A DNA stretch of 64,000 nucleotides from Rhizobium leguminosarum (GCF_001679785.1 NZ_CP016286.1:1302001-1366000), one strand, 5' to 3'; counted from the first letter of the stretch, positions 24,751 to 35,042 are shown. Made by a program: numbers and translations. Notes: generated by a model from the sequence alone, not told the origin.

Positions 24751-25950
24751 TCAGAGCGCCGGCCCTGTCGTGCTCCAGGGCGATTCGTAAAGCTCGTAGA
24801 GCGCCACCGCAGCGGCACCCTGCGCCCAGAAATCATCGGTCGAATCGTCGAAGACGAGTTCGCTCACGCCGCGCAGCGATGGCGGAATGGCGAGCGCATA
24901 AGCATCGCGCAGGCTGTTGAGAAAGGGTTCTCCGAGCGCTAGGCTCGACCCCACAAGAATAACCCGCGGCGGCGCAAACAGCGTGACGATATTGGCAATG
25001 GTCAAACCCACCGCTTCGCCGGCGCGGATGGCGGCACTGATCAGCCGGTCGTCATCGGCCTTGATCAGCGCCTGGGCATGGTTCATGCCGCGCCCGAGGC
25101 GGATGGCCTCGGCAAAACGCCCGTCGGCCTGCTGTTCGCCGAGGATCGCGCTTTCGCCGGCCTGGCTAAAAAGCCGGACGACGCCGTTCGGGCCCATGCC
25201 GAGCACCAGGTCGCCGAGATTGTGGCTGAGGCCACCGGCGCCGCGAAACAGGCTGTTGCCGTGCAGGACCCCGAGACCCAGTGTCTGCTCCAGAGAAATC
25301 AGCACCATATCTTCGAGATCGCGCGCCTTTCCAAACCAGTGATGGCCAAGCGTGATGGCGTGGGCGTCGCTTTCGACAATGGTCGGCGTTGCCAGCCGCG
25401 TCGACATCTCGGCGGCGAAATCGACATTGGTGTCGCGAAAGATCGGGCTGCTTCTGATGTAGCCGGTGCGGTGCTCGATGACGCCGGGAAAGCCGAGGCA
25501 GACGCTGTCGACATCTTCAAGCGAAAGCCCGGCATCGACGACGCAGCGCCTGACCCCATCCTCGACCAGATCGGCGATGACGCCGATCGGCTGCCGGTCG
25601 ATGCGGATTGGCAAGGCGAGCTTCGACAGCACGTCGCCGCGGAAATTGGTGACGACGAAGACCATCCTGTTGGCGGCGATCTTGGCGCCGACCACGCGGG
25701 CGGCATCCGGATTGAGCTCCAGCATCACCCGCGGCCGTCCGCGCACGGCCTCATTGCGGATATCGCCTTCGTGACGCGGCAGGATCAGCCCGTCGTCGAG
25801 CAATGAGGCGGTGATGGCCGAAACGGTTGTGGTGGAGAGTTCTGTACGCTCGCTGATCTCTATCCGCGAGATCGGGCCATGGCGCCTGATGGTATCGAGC
25901 ACGTTCAAGCGATTGATCGCGCGCATTAATTCGGGATCTGCGGTCTTCAT
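24751..25950 (-). CDS. ROK family transcriptional regulator
   Basis: A 399-residue protein. The N-terminal winged helix-turn-helix (residues about 14-65, RHGPISRIEISERTELSTTT) is followed by a ROK sugar-kinase-like domain. The usual zinc-binding CxCGxxGC motif of ROK proteins is not present. The equivalent region reads HNLGDLVLGMGPNGVVRLFS. It is divergent from the ABC operon and upstream of the dehydrogenase-ThuA pair, so it is probably the local sugar-responsive repressor of both. Confidence 0.85.
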   Translation of the reverse strand: MKTADPELMRAINRLNVLDTIRRHGPISRIEISERTELSTTTVSAITASLLDDGLILPRHEGDIRNEAVRGRPRVMLELNPDAARVVGAKIAANRMVFVVTNFRGDVLSKLALPIRIDRQPIGVIADLVEDGVRRCVVDAGLSLEDVDSVCLGFPGVIEHRTGYIRSSPIFRDTNVDFAAEMSTRLATPTIVESDAHAITLGHHWFGKARDLEDMVLISLEQTLGLGVLHGNSLFRGAGGLSHNLGDLVLGMGPNGVVRLFSQAGESAILGEQQADGRFAEAIRLGRGMNHAQALIKADDDRLISAAIRAGEAVGLTIANIVTLFAPPRVILVGSSLALGEPFLNSLRDAYALAIPPSLRGVSELVFDDSTDDFWAQGAAAVALYELYESPWSTTGPAL

Positions 25951-26072
25951 GGGAACTAGCCAGGCGAGCGTTTCGTTGGGGCGGAACCCAATATTTTTAA
26001 CGGGTTACGAAATAAATAGCAGGGAATTCAGCGGTCCTGTCAAGCGCATTTGATAAAAATAGAGGCATTGGG

Positions 26073-26101
26073 TTGACAATATGCCAAAGCTCCGTTGAAT
26101 T
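26073..26101 (+). promoter_or_regulatory. Probable promoter of the sugar ABC operon
   Basis: TTGACA at 26073-26078, a 17-base spacer, then TGAATT at 26096-26101, about 50 bases before the ATG of the binding-protein gene. The AT-rich stretch just upstream (26000-26060) is a likely place for ROK-repressor binding, but I could not define an operator. Confidence 0.5.
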
Positions 26102-26152
26102 AATCCGCATAGGGGAAAAATTGTGAGGACAGGACCCCTGGGAGGAAAAATC

Positions 26153-27457
26153 ATGACTTTTAGCTTCAAGAGCGCCGCTTTTGGCGGCAGGCGTATCGCA
26201 TCCATGGCCGCGGCTGCCGGCATGTTGCTGGCCGGAGCAGGTGCGGCTTCGGCGGCGACAGTCGTCAAATGGCTGCATCTCGAGCTCGATCCGAAATATG
26301 TCGCGGCCTGGGAAGACATCGTCAAGAAATACGAAGCCCAGCATCCCGACGTCGATATCCAGATGCAGTTTCTCGAAAACGAGGCCTTCAAGGCCAAGCT
26401 TCCGACATTGCTGCAATCCGATGACGTACCGGATTTCTTTTTCAGCTGGGGCGGCGGCGTCTTGAAGCAGCAGTCCGAAACCGGCGCCCTCCAGGATGTG
26501 ACGCCGGCGCTGGATGCCGATGGCGGCAAATTGCGCGGCGCCTATAGCCCGGCGTCGGTCAGCGGCCTGACATTCGAAGGCAAGACCTGGGCTATTCCCT
26601 ATAAGGTCGGTCTGGTCAGCTTTTTCTACAACAAGGAGCTCTTTGCCAAGGCCGGCGTGAAGGCCGAGGACATCAAGAACTGGGCTGATTTTCTGGGTAC
26701 CGTGAAGAAGATCAAGGCGGCAGGCATCGTGCCGATCGCCGGCGGCGGCGGTGAGAAATGGCCGATCCACTTCTACTGGAGCTATCTCGTCATGCGCGAA
26801 GGCGGACAGAAGGTCTTCGAAGCGGCAAAGACCGGCCAGGGCGAAGGTTTCCTCGATCCCACGATCATCAAGGCCGGCGACGATCTTGCCGAACTCGGCA
26901 AGCTCGAACCGTTCCAGCCCGGCTATCTCGGCTCGACCTGGCCGCAGGCGCTCGGCGTTTTCGGTGACGGCAAGGCCGCGATCATCCTCGGCTTTGAAAA
27001 TTCCGAGGCCAACCAGCGCAAGAATGCCGGCGACGGCAAGGGGCTCGCACCCGAAAATATCGGCCGTTTCGCCTTCCCGGCGGTTGATGGCGGCGCCGGC
27101 AAGCCGACCGATACGCTCGGCGGTCTGAACGGCTGGGCCGTTACCAAGAAGGCATCCAAGGAAGCGCTCGATTTCCTCGCCTTCCTGACCAATGCGGACA
27201 ATGAGCGGGCGATGGCCAAATCAGGTATGCTTCTGCCCGTTGCCGTCGGCGCCGGCGATGGCGTCACCAACCCGCTGCTTGCCGAATCGGCAAAACAGCT
27301 GGCCGGTTCGACCTGGCATCAGAATTATTTCGACCAGGATCTCGGTGCGGCGGTCGGGCGTGTCGTCAACGACGTGTCGGTGGAAATCGTCTCCGGGCAG
27401 ATGAATTCCAAGGACGGCGCCCAGATGATCCAGGACGCTTTCGAACTGGAACAATAA
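26153..27457 (+). CDS. ABC sugar transporter, extracellular solute-binding protein
   Basis: A 434-residue family 1 solute-binding protein of the CUT1 class, exported to the periplasm. The signal peptide covers about residues 1-36 (AAAAGMLLAGAGAASAA). The mature region has the typical DDVPDFFFSWGGG and TWAIPYKVGLVSFFYNKELF segments. GGGAGGAAAAATC precedes the ATG at 26153. It opens a four-gene operon with two permeases and an ATPase. The sugar is not identifiable, but the ThuA/dehydrogenase neighbours point to a disaccharide or similar glycoside. Confidence 0.9.
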   Translation: MTFSFKSAAFGGRRIASMAAAAGMLLAGAGAASAATVVKWLHLELDPKYVAAWEDIVKKYEAQHPDVDIQMQFLENEAFKAKLPTLLQSDDVPDFFFSWGGGVLKQQSETGALQDVTPALDADGGKLRGAYSPASVSGLTFEGKTWAIPYKVGLVSFFYNKELFAKAGVKAEDIKNWADFLGTVKKIKAAGIVPIAGGGGEKWPIHFYWSYLVMREGGQKVFEAAKTGQGEGFLDPTIIKAGDDLAELGKLEPFQPGYLGSTWPQALGVFGDGKAAIILGFENSEANQRKNAGDGKGLAPENIGRFAFPAVDGGAGKPTDTLGGLNGWAVTKKASKEALDFLAFLTNADNERAMAKSGMLLPVAVGAGDGVTNPLLAESAKQLAGSTWHQNYFDQDLGAAVGRVVNDVSVEIVSGQMNSKDGAQMIQDAFELEQ

Positions 27458-27478
27458 CCAGCGCCTGCAGACCTCTCC

Positions 27479-27501
27479 TGGCGCTCCAGAGCGGAGCGCC
27501 A
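27479..27501 (+). promoter_or_regulatory. Intercistronic hairpin between binding-protein and permease genes
   Basis: TGGCGCTCC (27479-27487) and GGAGCGCCA (27493-27501) form a perfect 9-base stem around AGAGC. There is no T run. Hairpins in this position in ABC operons often stabilise the upstream mRNA or reduce read-through, giving more binding protein than permease. The role here is inferred. Confidence 0.6.
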
Positions 27502-27535
27502 GCATTGCTGCCGACGAGATGCGAAAGCAGGACCC

Positions 27536-28474
27536 ATGGCCAATATTTCAGTCCCATCGATAACCACGGCCGCGAGGCCGGCAAGAAAAGCTGCAAACAG
27601 CAAGAGCTCGGTCGCCCATGACCGGCTGGCGGTGCTGTTGATCTTCCTGCCGCCGGCGCTGCTGCTTTTCACGCTCTTCGTCATCATGCCGATGGGCGAG
27701 GCGGCCTGGTACAGCCTCTACAAGTGGAACGGCTACGGCACGCCGACCGAGTTCATCGCGCTGCGCAACTTCCAGGTTCTGTTTCGAAATGCGGCCTTCA
27801 CGCAGGCGCTGGTCAATAACGGCCTGATCATCGTCATCTCGATCTGCATCCAGGTGCCGCTCGCCATCTGGCTGGCGACCATGCTGGCGCACCGCATTCC
27901 GGGTGTCGTCGGCTACCGCCTGATCTTCTTCCTGCCCTATGTGCTGGCGGACGTTGCCGCGGGCCTTATCTGGCGCTTCGTCTATGATGGCGACTATGGC
28001 CTGTTTGCCGCCGTTTCCAATTTCTTCGGATTCGCCAACCCTTACGTGCTCGCCGACAAGGACGTGGCGATCTATGCCGTGCTTGGGGTCATCGTCTGGA
28101 AATATTTCGGCTTCCACATGATGCTGTTCATCGCCGGCCTGCAATCCGTCGACAAGAGTGTGCTGGAGGCAGCCGAAATCGACGGCGCCACCGGTTGGCA
28201 GAAGTTCCGTTACGTCACGCTGCCGCTGCTCGGCTCGACCTTGCGTCTTTCCATCTTCTTTGCCGTCGTCGGCTCGCTGCAGCTCTTCGACATGATCATG
28301 CCGCTGACTGGCGGCGGGCCGTCCAACTCCACCCAGACGATGGTCACCTTCCTCTACACCTACGGCGTCATGCGCATGCAGGTCGGCCTCGGCAGCGCAG
28401 TCGGCGTCGTGCTCTTCATCATCTGCGTGACGCTCGCCTTCGGTTACAAAAGGATATTCATGCGCCATGACTGA
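27536..28474 (+). CDS. ABC sugar transporter permease (MalF type)
   Basis: A 312-residue inner-membrane permease with about six helices. The EAA loop reads LEAAEIDGATGWQKFRYVTL then PLLGST, where the ATPase docks. Topology and length fit CUT1 MalF/UgpA-type subunits. It follows the binding-protein gene after an intercistronic hairpin and overlaps the next permease gene by eight bases. Confidence 0.9.
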   Translation: MANISVPSITTAARPARKAANSKSSVAHDRLAVLLIFLPPALLLFTLFVIMPMGEAAWYSLYKWNGYGTPTEFIALRNFQVLFRNAAFTQALVNNGLIIVISICIQVPLAIWLATMLAHRIPGVVGYRLIFFLPYVLADVAAGLIWRFVYDGDYGLFAAVSNFFGFANPYVLADKDVAIYAVLGVIVWKYFGFHMMLFIAGLQSVDKSVLEAAEIDGATGWQKFRYVTLPLLGSTLRLSIFFAVVGSLQLFDMIMPLTGGGPSNSTQTMVTFLYTYGVMRMQVGLGSAVGVVLFIICVTLAFGYKRIFMRHD

Positions 28475-29315
28475 TATGAGCTCTTCCATCCGCATGAGCA
28501 CATCAACACGCGTCTATCTCTACGTGTCGCTGAGCCTGATTGCCGCGATCGTGCTCGTGCCGTTGCTGACGACGGCGCTCGGCGGCTTCAAGACGCTGGG
28601 CGACCTGCGCACCAATCCCTTCGGCCTGCCGACGGAGTGGCAATGGGCAAACTATACCGATATTCTTTTCGGTGAACGCTACTGGCTGCAGATCGGCAAT
28701 TCGCTGGTGATCGCGTCGCTCACCGTTCTCCTGACGCTGATCGTCTCGTCGATGGCGGCTTTCGCCTTTGCCCATGTCCGGTTTTTCGGATCGTCGTTCC
28801 TGCTCAATTATTTCCTGCTCGGCCTGATGTTTCCGGCGGCGACCGCAATCCTGCCGCTGTTCATCCGCATCCGCGATCTCGGCCTGCTCGATACCTATTG
28901 GGGCGTGGTGCTGCCGCAGGTGGCTTTCGGTCTCGGCATGAGCATCCTGCTGTTTCGAAACTATTTCCGCAACCTTCCGGAAGAATTGTTTCAGGCGGCT
29001 TTCGTCGACGGCTGCGGTTATCTCCGCTTCTTCTGGCACATCTCGCTGCCGCTTTCGCGCCCGATCGTCGCCACCGTCAGTATTATCTCCTTCGTCGGCA
29101 GCTGGAACAGCTACATCCTGCCGCTGATCATGCTGAACTCGGAATCGAAATATCCCTGGCCGCTCGGCATCATGGTCTATCGCGGCGAGTACGGCACGGA
29201 ATGGCAGCTGGTGCTGGCCTTCATCACGCTGACCATCCTTCCCACCATCATCGTCTTTTTCGTCGCCCAGAGACACATCATCGCCGGTCTGACTGCCGGC
29301 GCAGTGAAGTCCTGA
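28467..29315 (+). CDS. ABC sugar transporter permease (MalG type)
   Basis: A 282-residue MalG/UgpE-type permease with six predicted helices and the EAA motif [23 protein letters not shown] (around residues 175-197). It pairs with the preceding permease in the membrane channel. The start at 28467 overlaps the upstream gene. A second in-frame ATG lies nine bases further. Confidence 0.9.
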   Translation: MTDMSSSIRMSTSTRVYLYVSLSLIAAIVLVPLLTTALGGFKTLGDLRTNPFGLPTEWQWANYTDILFGERYWLQIGNSLVIASLTVLLTLIVSSMAAFAFAHVRFFGSSFLLNYFLLGLMFPAATAILPLFIRIRDLGLLDTYWGVVLPQVAFGLGMSILLFRNYFRNLPEELFQAAFVDGCGYLRFFWHISLPLSRPIVATVSIISFVGSWNSYILPLIMLNSESKYPWPLGIMVYRGEYGTEWQLVLAFITLTILPTIIVFFVAQRHIIAGLTAGAVKS

Positions 29316-29337
29316 ACCGAACCGTTGGAGTGCAATC

Positions 29338-30411
<1,074 letters not shown>

Positions 30412-30509
30412 GCGCAACGGCCGTTGGAGTAAATGCGACTCAACTTGAGGGAGTCATATGGTTTGGCGGCTTAACGTGCTAAGTTATCGCCAAGTCGGAG
30501 GTGCTTGAC

Positions 30510-31496
30510 ATGGCACGCTTCATCGGAGCCGCCCTCACTCTGTGCATCGTGACACTGTTCGCAGCGCACGGACACACTGGGGAAGTCCGGCCGAAATTTC
30601 CGCCGGACGAGACATTGACAGTGCCGTCGCTCACCCTGACCGACGAGCAGTTCTTGCTGGGGAATACGGCGAACGGCGTTGCTGTGACGCTGACTGGCAA
30701 GCTCAGATTTCCTAGTTGGAACGGGCATCTGCCGGCCGTCATTCTGCTCCATGGTTCCAGTGGCGCTGCCGACAGCACGCCAGCAGTCCGATGGGGCGAA
30801 TTCCTCAACAGAATGGGCATCGCTACGTTACGCCTCGACAGTTTTGGCGGTCGAGGTATAGATCAGGTCGAGACAGATCAGTCGCGGCTGAGCTCCTTCG
30901 CGCAATTCTACGATACCTACCGCGCCGTCGACGTGCTCGCGGCCCACCCGCGGATCGATCCATCACGCATTGCCGTGATGGGCTTCTCCCGCGGCGGCAC
31001 CGCAGCGCTCTATACCAGCATGCGGCGCTTCCAAGCTCTCCATGGGTCAGCAAAGGCGCGTATTGCCGCACATCTTTCGTTCTATCCTGCGTGCAACTTT
31101 CACTTCATTGATGAGCTCGACATTGCAGACGCACCAGTCCGCGAATTCCACGGCGCGGCGGACGACACGACGCTGGCTGTGCCGTGCCTTGACTACATCA
31201 CGCGTCTCAACGCCGCCGGAAAGGACGCTGTCATGACCGAGTATCCCGGCGCGCACCACGGGTTCGATAACCCCGATGCGCGGTTTGTTTCCGTTGCCCA
31301 AAGCGCACAATCCTCTCGCAATTGTCAGCGCCGCGAGGAAGACGGCAAGATAATCAATGTCGAGACTGGCAAACCCTTCACCTTCAATGATGCTTGTGTG
31401 GAACTCGGTTCAACAGTGGGCTACGACAAAGCTGCGACCGAGGCAGCGCAAGCCACGGTCAAGAAGTTCCTGACAGGAGTATTTCGCCTCAACTGA
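30510..31496 (+). CDS. Exported dienelactone-hydrolase-like alpha/beta hydrolase
   Basis: A 328-residue protein with a signal peptide (MARFIGAALTLCIVTLFAAH). The alpha/beta-hydrolase core has the nucleophile elbow GFSRGG, an acid in FHGAADDTTLA and the histidine in GAHHGFD. This arrangement fits the dienelactone hydrolase (DLH) superfamily. It is predicted to act in the periplasm on an ester or lactone of unknown identity. The ATG at 30510 is chosen because the signal peptide starts there. It stands between the sugar operon and the IS66 element with no clear partners. Confidence 0.8.
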   Translation: MARFIGAALTLCIVTLFAAHGHTGEVRPKFPPDETLTVPSLTLTDEQFLLGNTANGVAVTLTGKLRFPSWNGHLPAVILLHGSSGAADSTPAVRWGEFLNRMGIATLRLDSFGGRGIDQVETDQSRLSSFAQFYDTYRAVDVLAAHPRIDPSRIAVMGFSRGGTAALYTSMRRFQALHGSAKARIAAHLSFYPACNFHFIDELDIADAPVREFHGAADDTTLAVPCLDYITRLNAAGKDAVMTEYPGAHHGFDNPDARFVSVAQSAQSSRNCQRREEDGKIINVETGKPFTFNDACVELGSTVGYDKAATEAAQATVKKFLTGVFRLN

Positions 31497-31661
31497 TCCG
31501 ATGGCTAAGCATCGAGAGCGGGGCTGCTGAACGAGGGTGCGTGGGGGGCAGCTATTGACGCGAACCGGCCGCAAGACCGTAACCGGTGTTCCACTCCCAC
31601 GTTGTCCTCGCCGCCCTGATCTGTGATCGGCTTTCAATGGACGAGCAACGGGAGTTTCTCC

Positions 31662-32048
31662 ATGGAGCGTACATTGGAGGTTCTCACGACCAGGAGGTCT
31701 GGACGTGAGGTTCATCGGCACTGGCCGGACGAGGTCAAGGCGCAGATCGTTTCGGAGAGCCTTCGGCCCGGAGCGTTGGTGAATGAAGTCGCGGAGCGAC
31801 ATGGCCTGAAGCCGAACCACTTATCGACTTGGCGGACGATGGCACGGCAGGGCAAGCTGGTTCTGCCGGCACCCGAAGATGCTGTGGAGTTCGCAGCGGT
31901 GATCGTTGATCCACCCGTTTTGGAAACGCCGATTAAGAAAGCCAGTCGTCCCGAGATCGTTGTTGGCTCCGTCACGATCCGTTTGGAAGAAGGTGCGTCT
32001 GCCGCCCGGATCGCGGCTGTCGCGCGTGCCTTAGCGGTCCCGGCATGA
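31662..32048 (+). CDS. tnpA: IS66-family TnpA-like protein (Orf1)
   Basis: A 128-residue protein with an N-terminal helix-turn-helix (RRHWPDEVKAQIV-like, then VNEVAERHGLKPNHLSTWR). It matches the IS3/IS911-like Orf1 of IS66 elements, an accessory DNA-binding factor for transposition. The ATG at 31662 follows GGGAG. It overlaps tnpB by four bases. Confidence 0.85.
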   Translation: MERTLEVLTTRRSGREVHRHWPDEVKAQIVSESLRPGALVNEVAERHGLKPNHLSTWRTMARQGKLVLPAPEDAVEFAAVIVDPPVLETPIKKASRPEIVVGSVTIRLEEGASAARIAAVARALAVPA

Positions 32049-32398
32049 TCTTTCCATCGAACCGGCTTCGGATCATGGTGGCCACCAAGCCGGTCGACTT
32101 TCGCAAAGGCCACGATGGCCTGGCAGCGCTGGTCAAGAACGAGCTGCACAAAGACCCTTTTAATGGAACAGTCTTCGTATTCCGGTCTCGCAAAGCAGAT
32201 CGATTGAAGCTGATCTACTGGGATGGCAGCGGGCTGGTGATGGCCTACAAGCGGTTGGAGGAGCATACGTTCACCTGGCCGGGCATCAAGGATGGCTTGA
32301 TGACCTTGGGCCATGCTCAGTTCGAGGCGTTGTTCGCAGGTCTCGACTGGCGTCGGGTCCGTTCCGTGGAGACGAGGCCGCCGGAAGACATCGAATAG
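32045..32398 (+). CDS. tnpB: IS66-family accessory protein TnpB
   Basis: A 117-residue protein with the hallmark IS66 Orf2 segments VATKPVDFRKGHDGLAALV, FVFRSRKADRLKLIYWDGSG and RLEEHTFTWP. It is required with TnpA and TnpC for IS66 transposition and is unrelated to the IS200/IS605 TnpB nuclease. The start overlaps tnpA by four bases. Confidence 0.92.
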   Translation: MIFPSNRLRIMVATKPVDFRKGHDGLAALVKNELHKDPFNGTVFVFRSRKADRLKLIYWDGSGLVMAYKRLEEHTFTWPGIKDGLMTLGHAQFEALFAGLDWRRVRSVETRPPEDIE

Positions 32399-32466
32399 AT
32401 GCGGCACGATGACTCGGGTGGCAAATTCCAACGGCGAAGTGCTACTGGCTTTGATAGACTTCGACC

Positions 32467-33882
32467 ATGCTAAACGCCGCCGATCTTCCTGACGATATTG
32501 CTGCCCTGAAGGCGATGCTGATCGCGGCGCAAGCGCGTGAAGTTCGCAAGGATGATCGGATCGAGCGATTGGAGAAGCTGGTCGCCGCCTTCAAGCAGGC
32601 CGCCTTCGGCCGCAAATCCGAGAAGGCCGATCCCGAGCAATTCGATCTCGCACTGGAAGACCTGGAAACGGCCATTGCGGCCATCCATGCTGAAGATGAA
32701 GCCGACAGCCCTTCGGGGAAGCCGCAGTCCAAACCCCGCGTCACCAATCGCGGTTATCTGCCCGCCCATTTACCTCGTATCGAGGAGATCATTGAGCCGG
32801 AAAGCCTGATCTGTGCTTGCGGCGGAGGCTTGCATTGCATCGGCGAGGACTTATCCGAGCGGCTAGATGTCATTCCGGCGCAGTTCCGTGTCATCGTCAC
32901 CCGCCGTCCAAAATATGCTTGCCGCGCCTGCACCGACGGCGTTACCCAAGCTCCAGCGCCTGCACGATTGGTCCAGGCTGGATTGCCGACGGAGGCGACC
33001 ATCGCACATGTGCTGGTGTCCAAATACGCCGATCACCTCCCCCTCTATCGGCAGGCCCAGATCATGAGCCGCCAGGGTGTCGATCTCGACCGCTCCACGC
33101 TTGCCGACTGGGTCGGCCGGGCAGCATTCGAACTGCGCCCGGTCTTCGACGCCCTGATCGCCGACCTGAAGCGGTCGACCAAGCTGTTCATGGACGAGAC
33201 CCGTGCGCCGGTCCTCGATCCTGGCTCCCGCAAAACCAAGACCGGATACTTCTGGGCCCTGGCCCGTGATGACCGACCGTGGAACGGAGGTGCGCCACCA
33301 GGCGTCGCTTTCACTTATGCTCCCAGTCGCAGCGGACTACATGCCGAACGGATATTGCAAGGGTTCACGGGCATCCTTCAGGTCGACGGATATGCTGGAT
33401 ATAATCGGCTGATCGCACCCGACCGGGTCGGTCCGGACATCCGGCTTGCCTATTGTTGGGCCCACGCTCGGCGTAAGCTGGTTGAGATCACGCGCAACGG
33501 GGTAGCGCCAATCGCCGAGGAGGGTATGAGGCGGATCGGCGAGTTTTATCGGATCGAAGCGGAACTGCGCGGCCTTCCCGCAGAAGCTAGGCTTGCAGGA
33601 AGGCAGGATCGATCAGCGCCATTGATTGCGGACATGCGGATATGGCTGGTGCATCATCGCGGCCGCGTCGCTGGCAAGTCGCCACTCGGCGAAGCACTCA
33701 CTTACATCGCCAAACACTGGGATGGCCTTTGCGCTTTCCTAACTGATGGCCGCATCGAGGTCGATAACAACGTCGTCGAGCGAACAATCCGGCCGATAGC
33801 CCTCAATCGGAAGAATGCTCTGTTTGCAGGTCACGACGCAGGAGCGGAGAACTGGGCGACCATCGCCTCATTGATCGAGACG
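32467..33882 (+). pseudogene. tnpC: IS66 transposase TnpC, 5' part (split by RIT insertion)
   Basis: The first 472 codons of an IS66 DDE transposase. It shows an N-terminal coiled region, a zinc-binding domain (CACGG ... CRAC) and the catalytic core (LFMDETRAPVL, VDGYAGYNRL, WAHARRKLVE, DNNVVERTIRPIALNRKNAL). Homologous reading stops at ...ASLIET at 33882. The following frame, running to 34143, is not transposase. Joining this part to 37313-37444 restores a 515-residue protein of normal IS66 size with no frame loss. The insertion is therefore the only visible lesion. Confidence 0.9.
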
Positions 33883-33885
33883 GCG

Positions 33886-33905
33886 TTATGCCGCGCGCGG
33901 CATAA
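33886..33905. repeat. 20-base perfect palindrome at the left RIT junction
   Basis: TTATGCCGCGCGCGGCATAA is its own reverse complement. Each arm (TTATGCCG) equals the outer bases of the RIT terminal repeat, so it looks like two repeat ends head to head. It lies between the broken tnpC sequence and the left terminal repeat and has no counterpart at the right end. Confidence 0.85.
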
Positions 33906-33910
33906 GGCGG

Positions 33911-33937
33911 TTTATGCCGACCGTCGAACTATGCCGA
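33911..33937 (+). repeat. RIT terminal inverted repeat, left
   Basis: 27 bases beginning TTTATGCCGACCGTCGAACT and ending ATGCCGA, the exact reverse complement of 37284-37310. An inner inverted copy of its distal part, GAACTATGCCGAGTG (33926-33940), recurs as CACTCGGCATAGTTC at 34005-34019. Confidence 0.92.
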
Positions 33938-34004
33938 GTGTCTCTTCTATTGTTTGCAGCAAACCGTGCGTTCCCGGCCCGTTCGGCGGGTCGCTGTTGT
34001 TTGG

Positions 34005-34019
34005 CACTCGGCATAGTTC
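34005..34019 (-). repeat. Inner inverted copy of the RIT end motif, left side
   Basis: CACTCGGCATAGTTC is the perfect reverse complement of 33926-33940. The pair encloses about 64 bases, which include a GTTTGC-A-GCAAAC hairpin at 33952-33964. The arrangement resembles paired recombinase-binding arms around a crossover region. Confidence 0.8.
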
Positions 34020-34025
34020 TCATGC

Positions 34026-35042
34026 TCAGAGGGCGTTCAGGAATTCCAGAAGCCGGTCGCTTGGTCGAAATCGCTCGGCCTTGGCGCGTTCGTACGGCTT
34101 CAGCTTTGCGAGTGCAGATTCCTTCAGTTCGAGATGTGCATGAAGATAGGTCAACGTCGTTTCCATCGCTTCGTGGCCCAACCACAGGGCAATTACGGAG
34201 CAGTCGACGCCCGCCTGCAGCAACTCCATGGCAGCAGAGTGCCGCAAGACATGGGGCGAGACCCGCTTTGAGCGAAGGGAGATGCAGTGCTCACGTGCTT
34301 TGGCGACATATTTGTTCAGCAGCGCCTGCACGCCGTCCGCGCTGAGCCTGCCACCGTGCATATTCGGAAAGAGAGCCGTTGCGCCCCGCTTCCCTGGCTC
34401 CCTGAGCCACCGCTGGAGGGCTTGCTGTGCAACCTTCGTGAGCGGCGTACTTCGCTCTTTGCGGCCCTTGCCGACGCATTGCACATGCGCACCGCGGCCG
34501 AGCACTACCGAGTCTCGGTCGAGGTCGATGATCTCCGAGACCCGCAGCCCCGTTTGCGCGGCCAGCAATAGCAGAGTGTAATCGCGGCGTCCCAGCCACG
34601 TGTTTCGATCCGTACAGTCCAGGATCGCTTCAATCTCGGGCCTGGTTAGGAACTGAAGCTGCCGCTTGTCGCATCGCTTGCTGGGGATCGCGAGCACACG
34701 CTGAATGTGGGCGCTGTGTGCCGGCTCCTCAAACGCCGCATATCGGAAGAAAGAGCGGATGGCTGTGAGGCGGAGATTCCGGGTCCGCACCGAGGCGGAT
34801 CTCTGCGTCTCAAGATCCTCCAGGAATGCGCCGATGAAAGGAGCGTCCAAATCCCGCAGCGTCAACTGGGATGGGGATCTCCCAATGCGCGTCTGTGCGA
34901 AAGCAAACAGGAGCCTGAAGGTGTCGCGATAGGAGGCGATGGTATTGGAACTTACACCTCGATGCTTCATAAGCCGATCCGTAAACCACCGCTCGATTAG
35001 CACGGGCAGGTCGTTCGTGTGTCTCATGACCGGACCTCCCAA
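34026..35042 (-). CDS. RIT tyrosine recombinase, third gene
   Basis: A 338-residue phage-integrase-type recombinase with an N-terminal SAM-like core-binding domain and the catalytic residues Arg in GLRVSEI, Lys in VGKGRKERSTP, His-x-x-Arg in HVLRHS, His in WLGHEAM and Tyr in TTLTYLHAHL. It is translated last in the trio, with a 19-base overlap of the preceding gene. The three proteins probably act together on the element ends. All catalytic residues are intact. Confidence 0.9.
   Translation of the reverse strand: MGGPVMRHTNDLPVLIERWFTDRLMKHRGVSSNTIASYRDTFRLLFAFAQTRIGRSPSQLTLRDLDAPFIGAFLEDLETQRSASVRTRNLRLTAIRSFFRYAAFEEPAHSAHIQRVLAIPSKRCDKRQLQFLTRPEIEAILDCTDRNTWLGRRDYTLLLLAAQTGLRVSEIIDLDRDSVVLGRGAHVQCVGKGRKERSTPLTKVAQQALQRWLREPGKRGATALFPNMHGGRLSADGVQALLNKYVAKAREHCISLRSKRVSPHVLRHSAAMELLQAGVDCSVIALWLGHEAMETTLTYLHAHLELKESALAKLKPYERAKAERFRPSDRLLEFLNAL

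Noticed and set aside
25975..26045. TATTT...AAATA symmetry upstream of the sugar operon as a ROK operator.
   Set aside because: Arms are short and AT-rich sequence makes such symmetry likely by chance.
31500..31660. Search for the IS66 terminal inverted repeats and 8-bp target duplication (for example GTAACCGGTG at about 31579).
   Set aside because: No matching reverse complement was found after 37444, so the ends cannot be stated.
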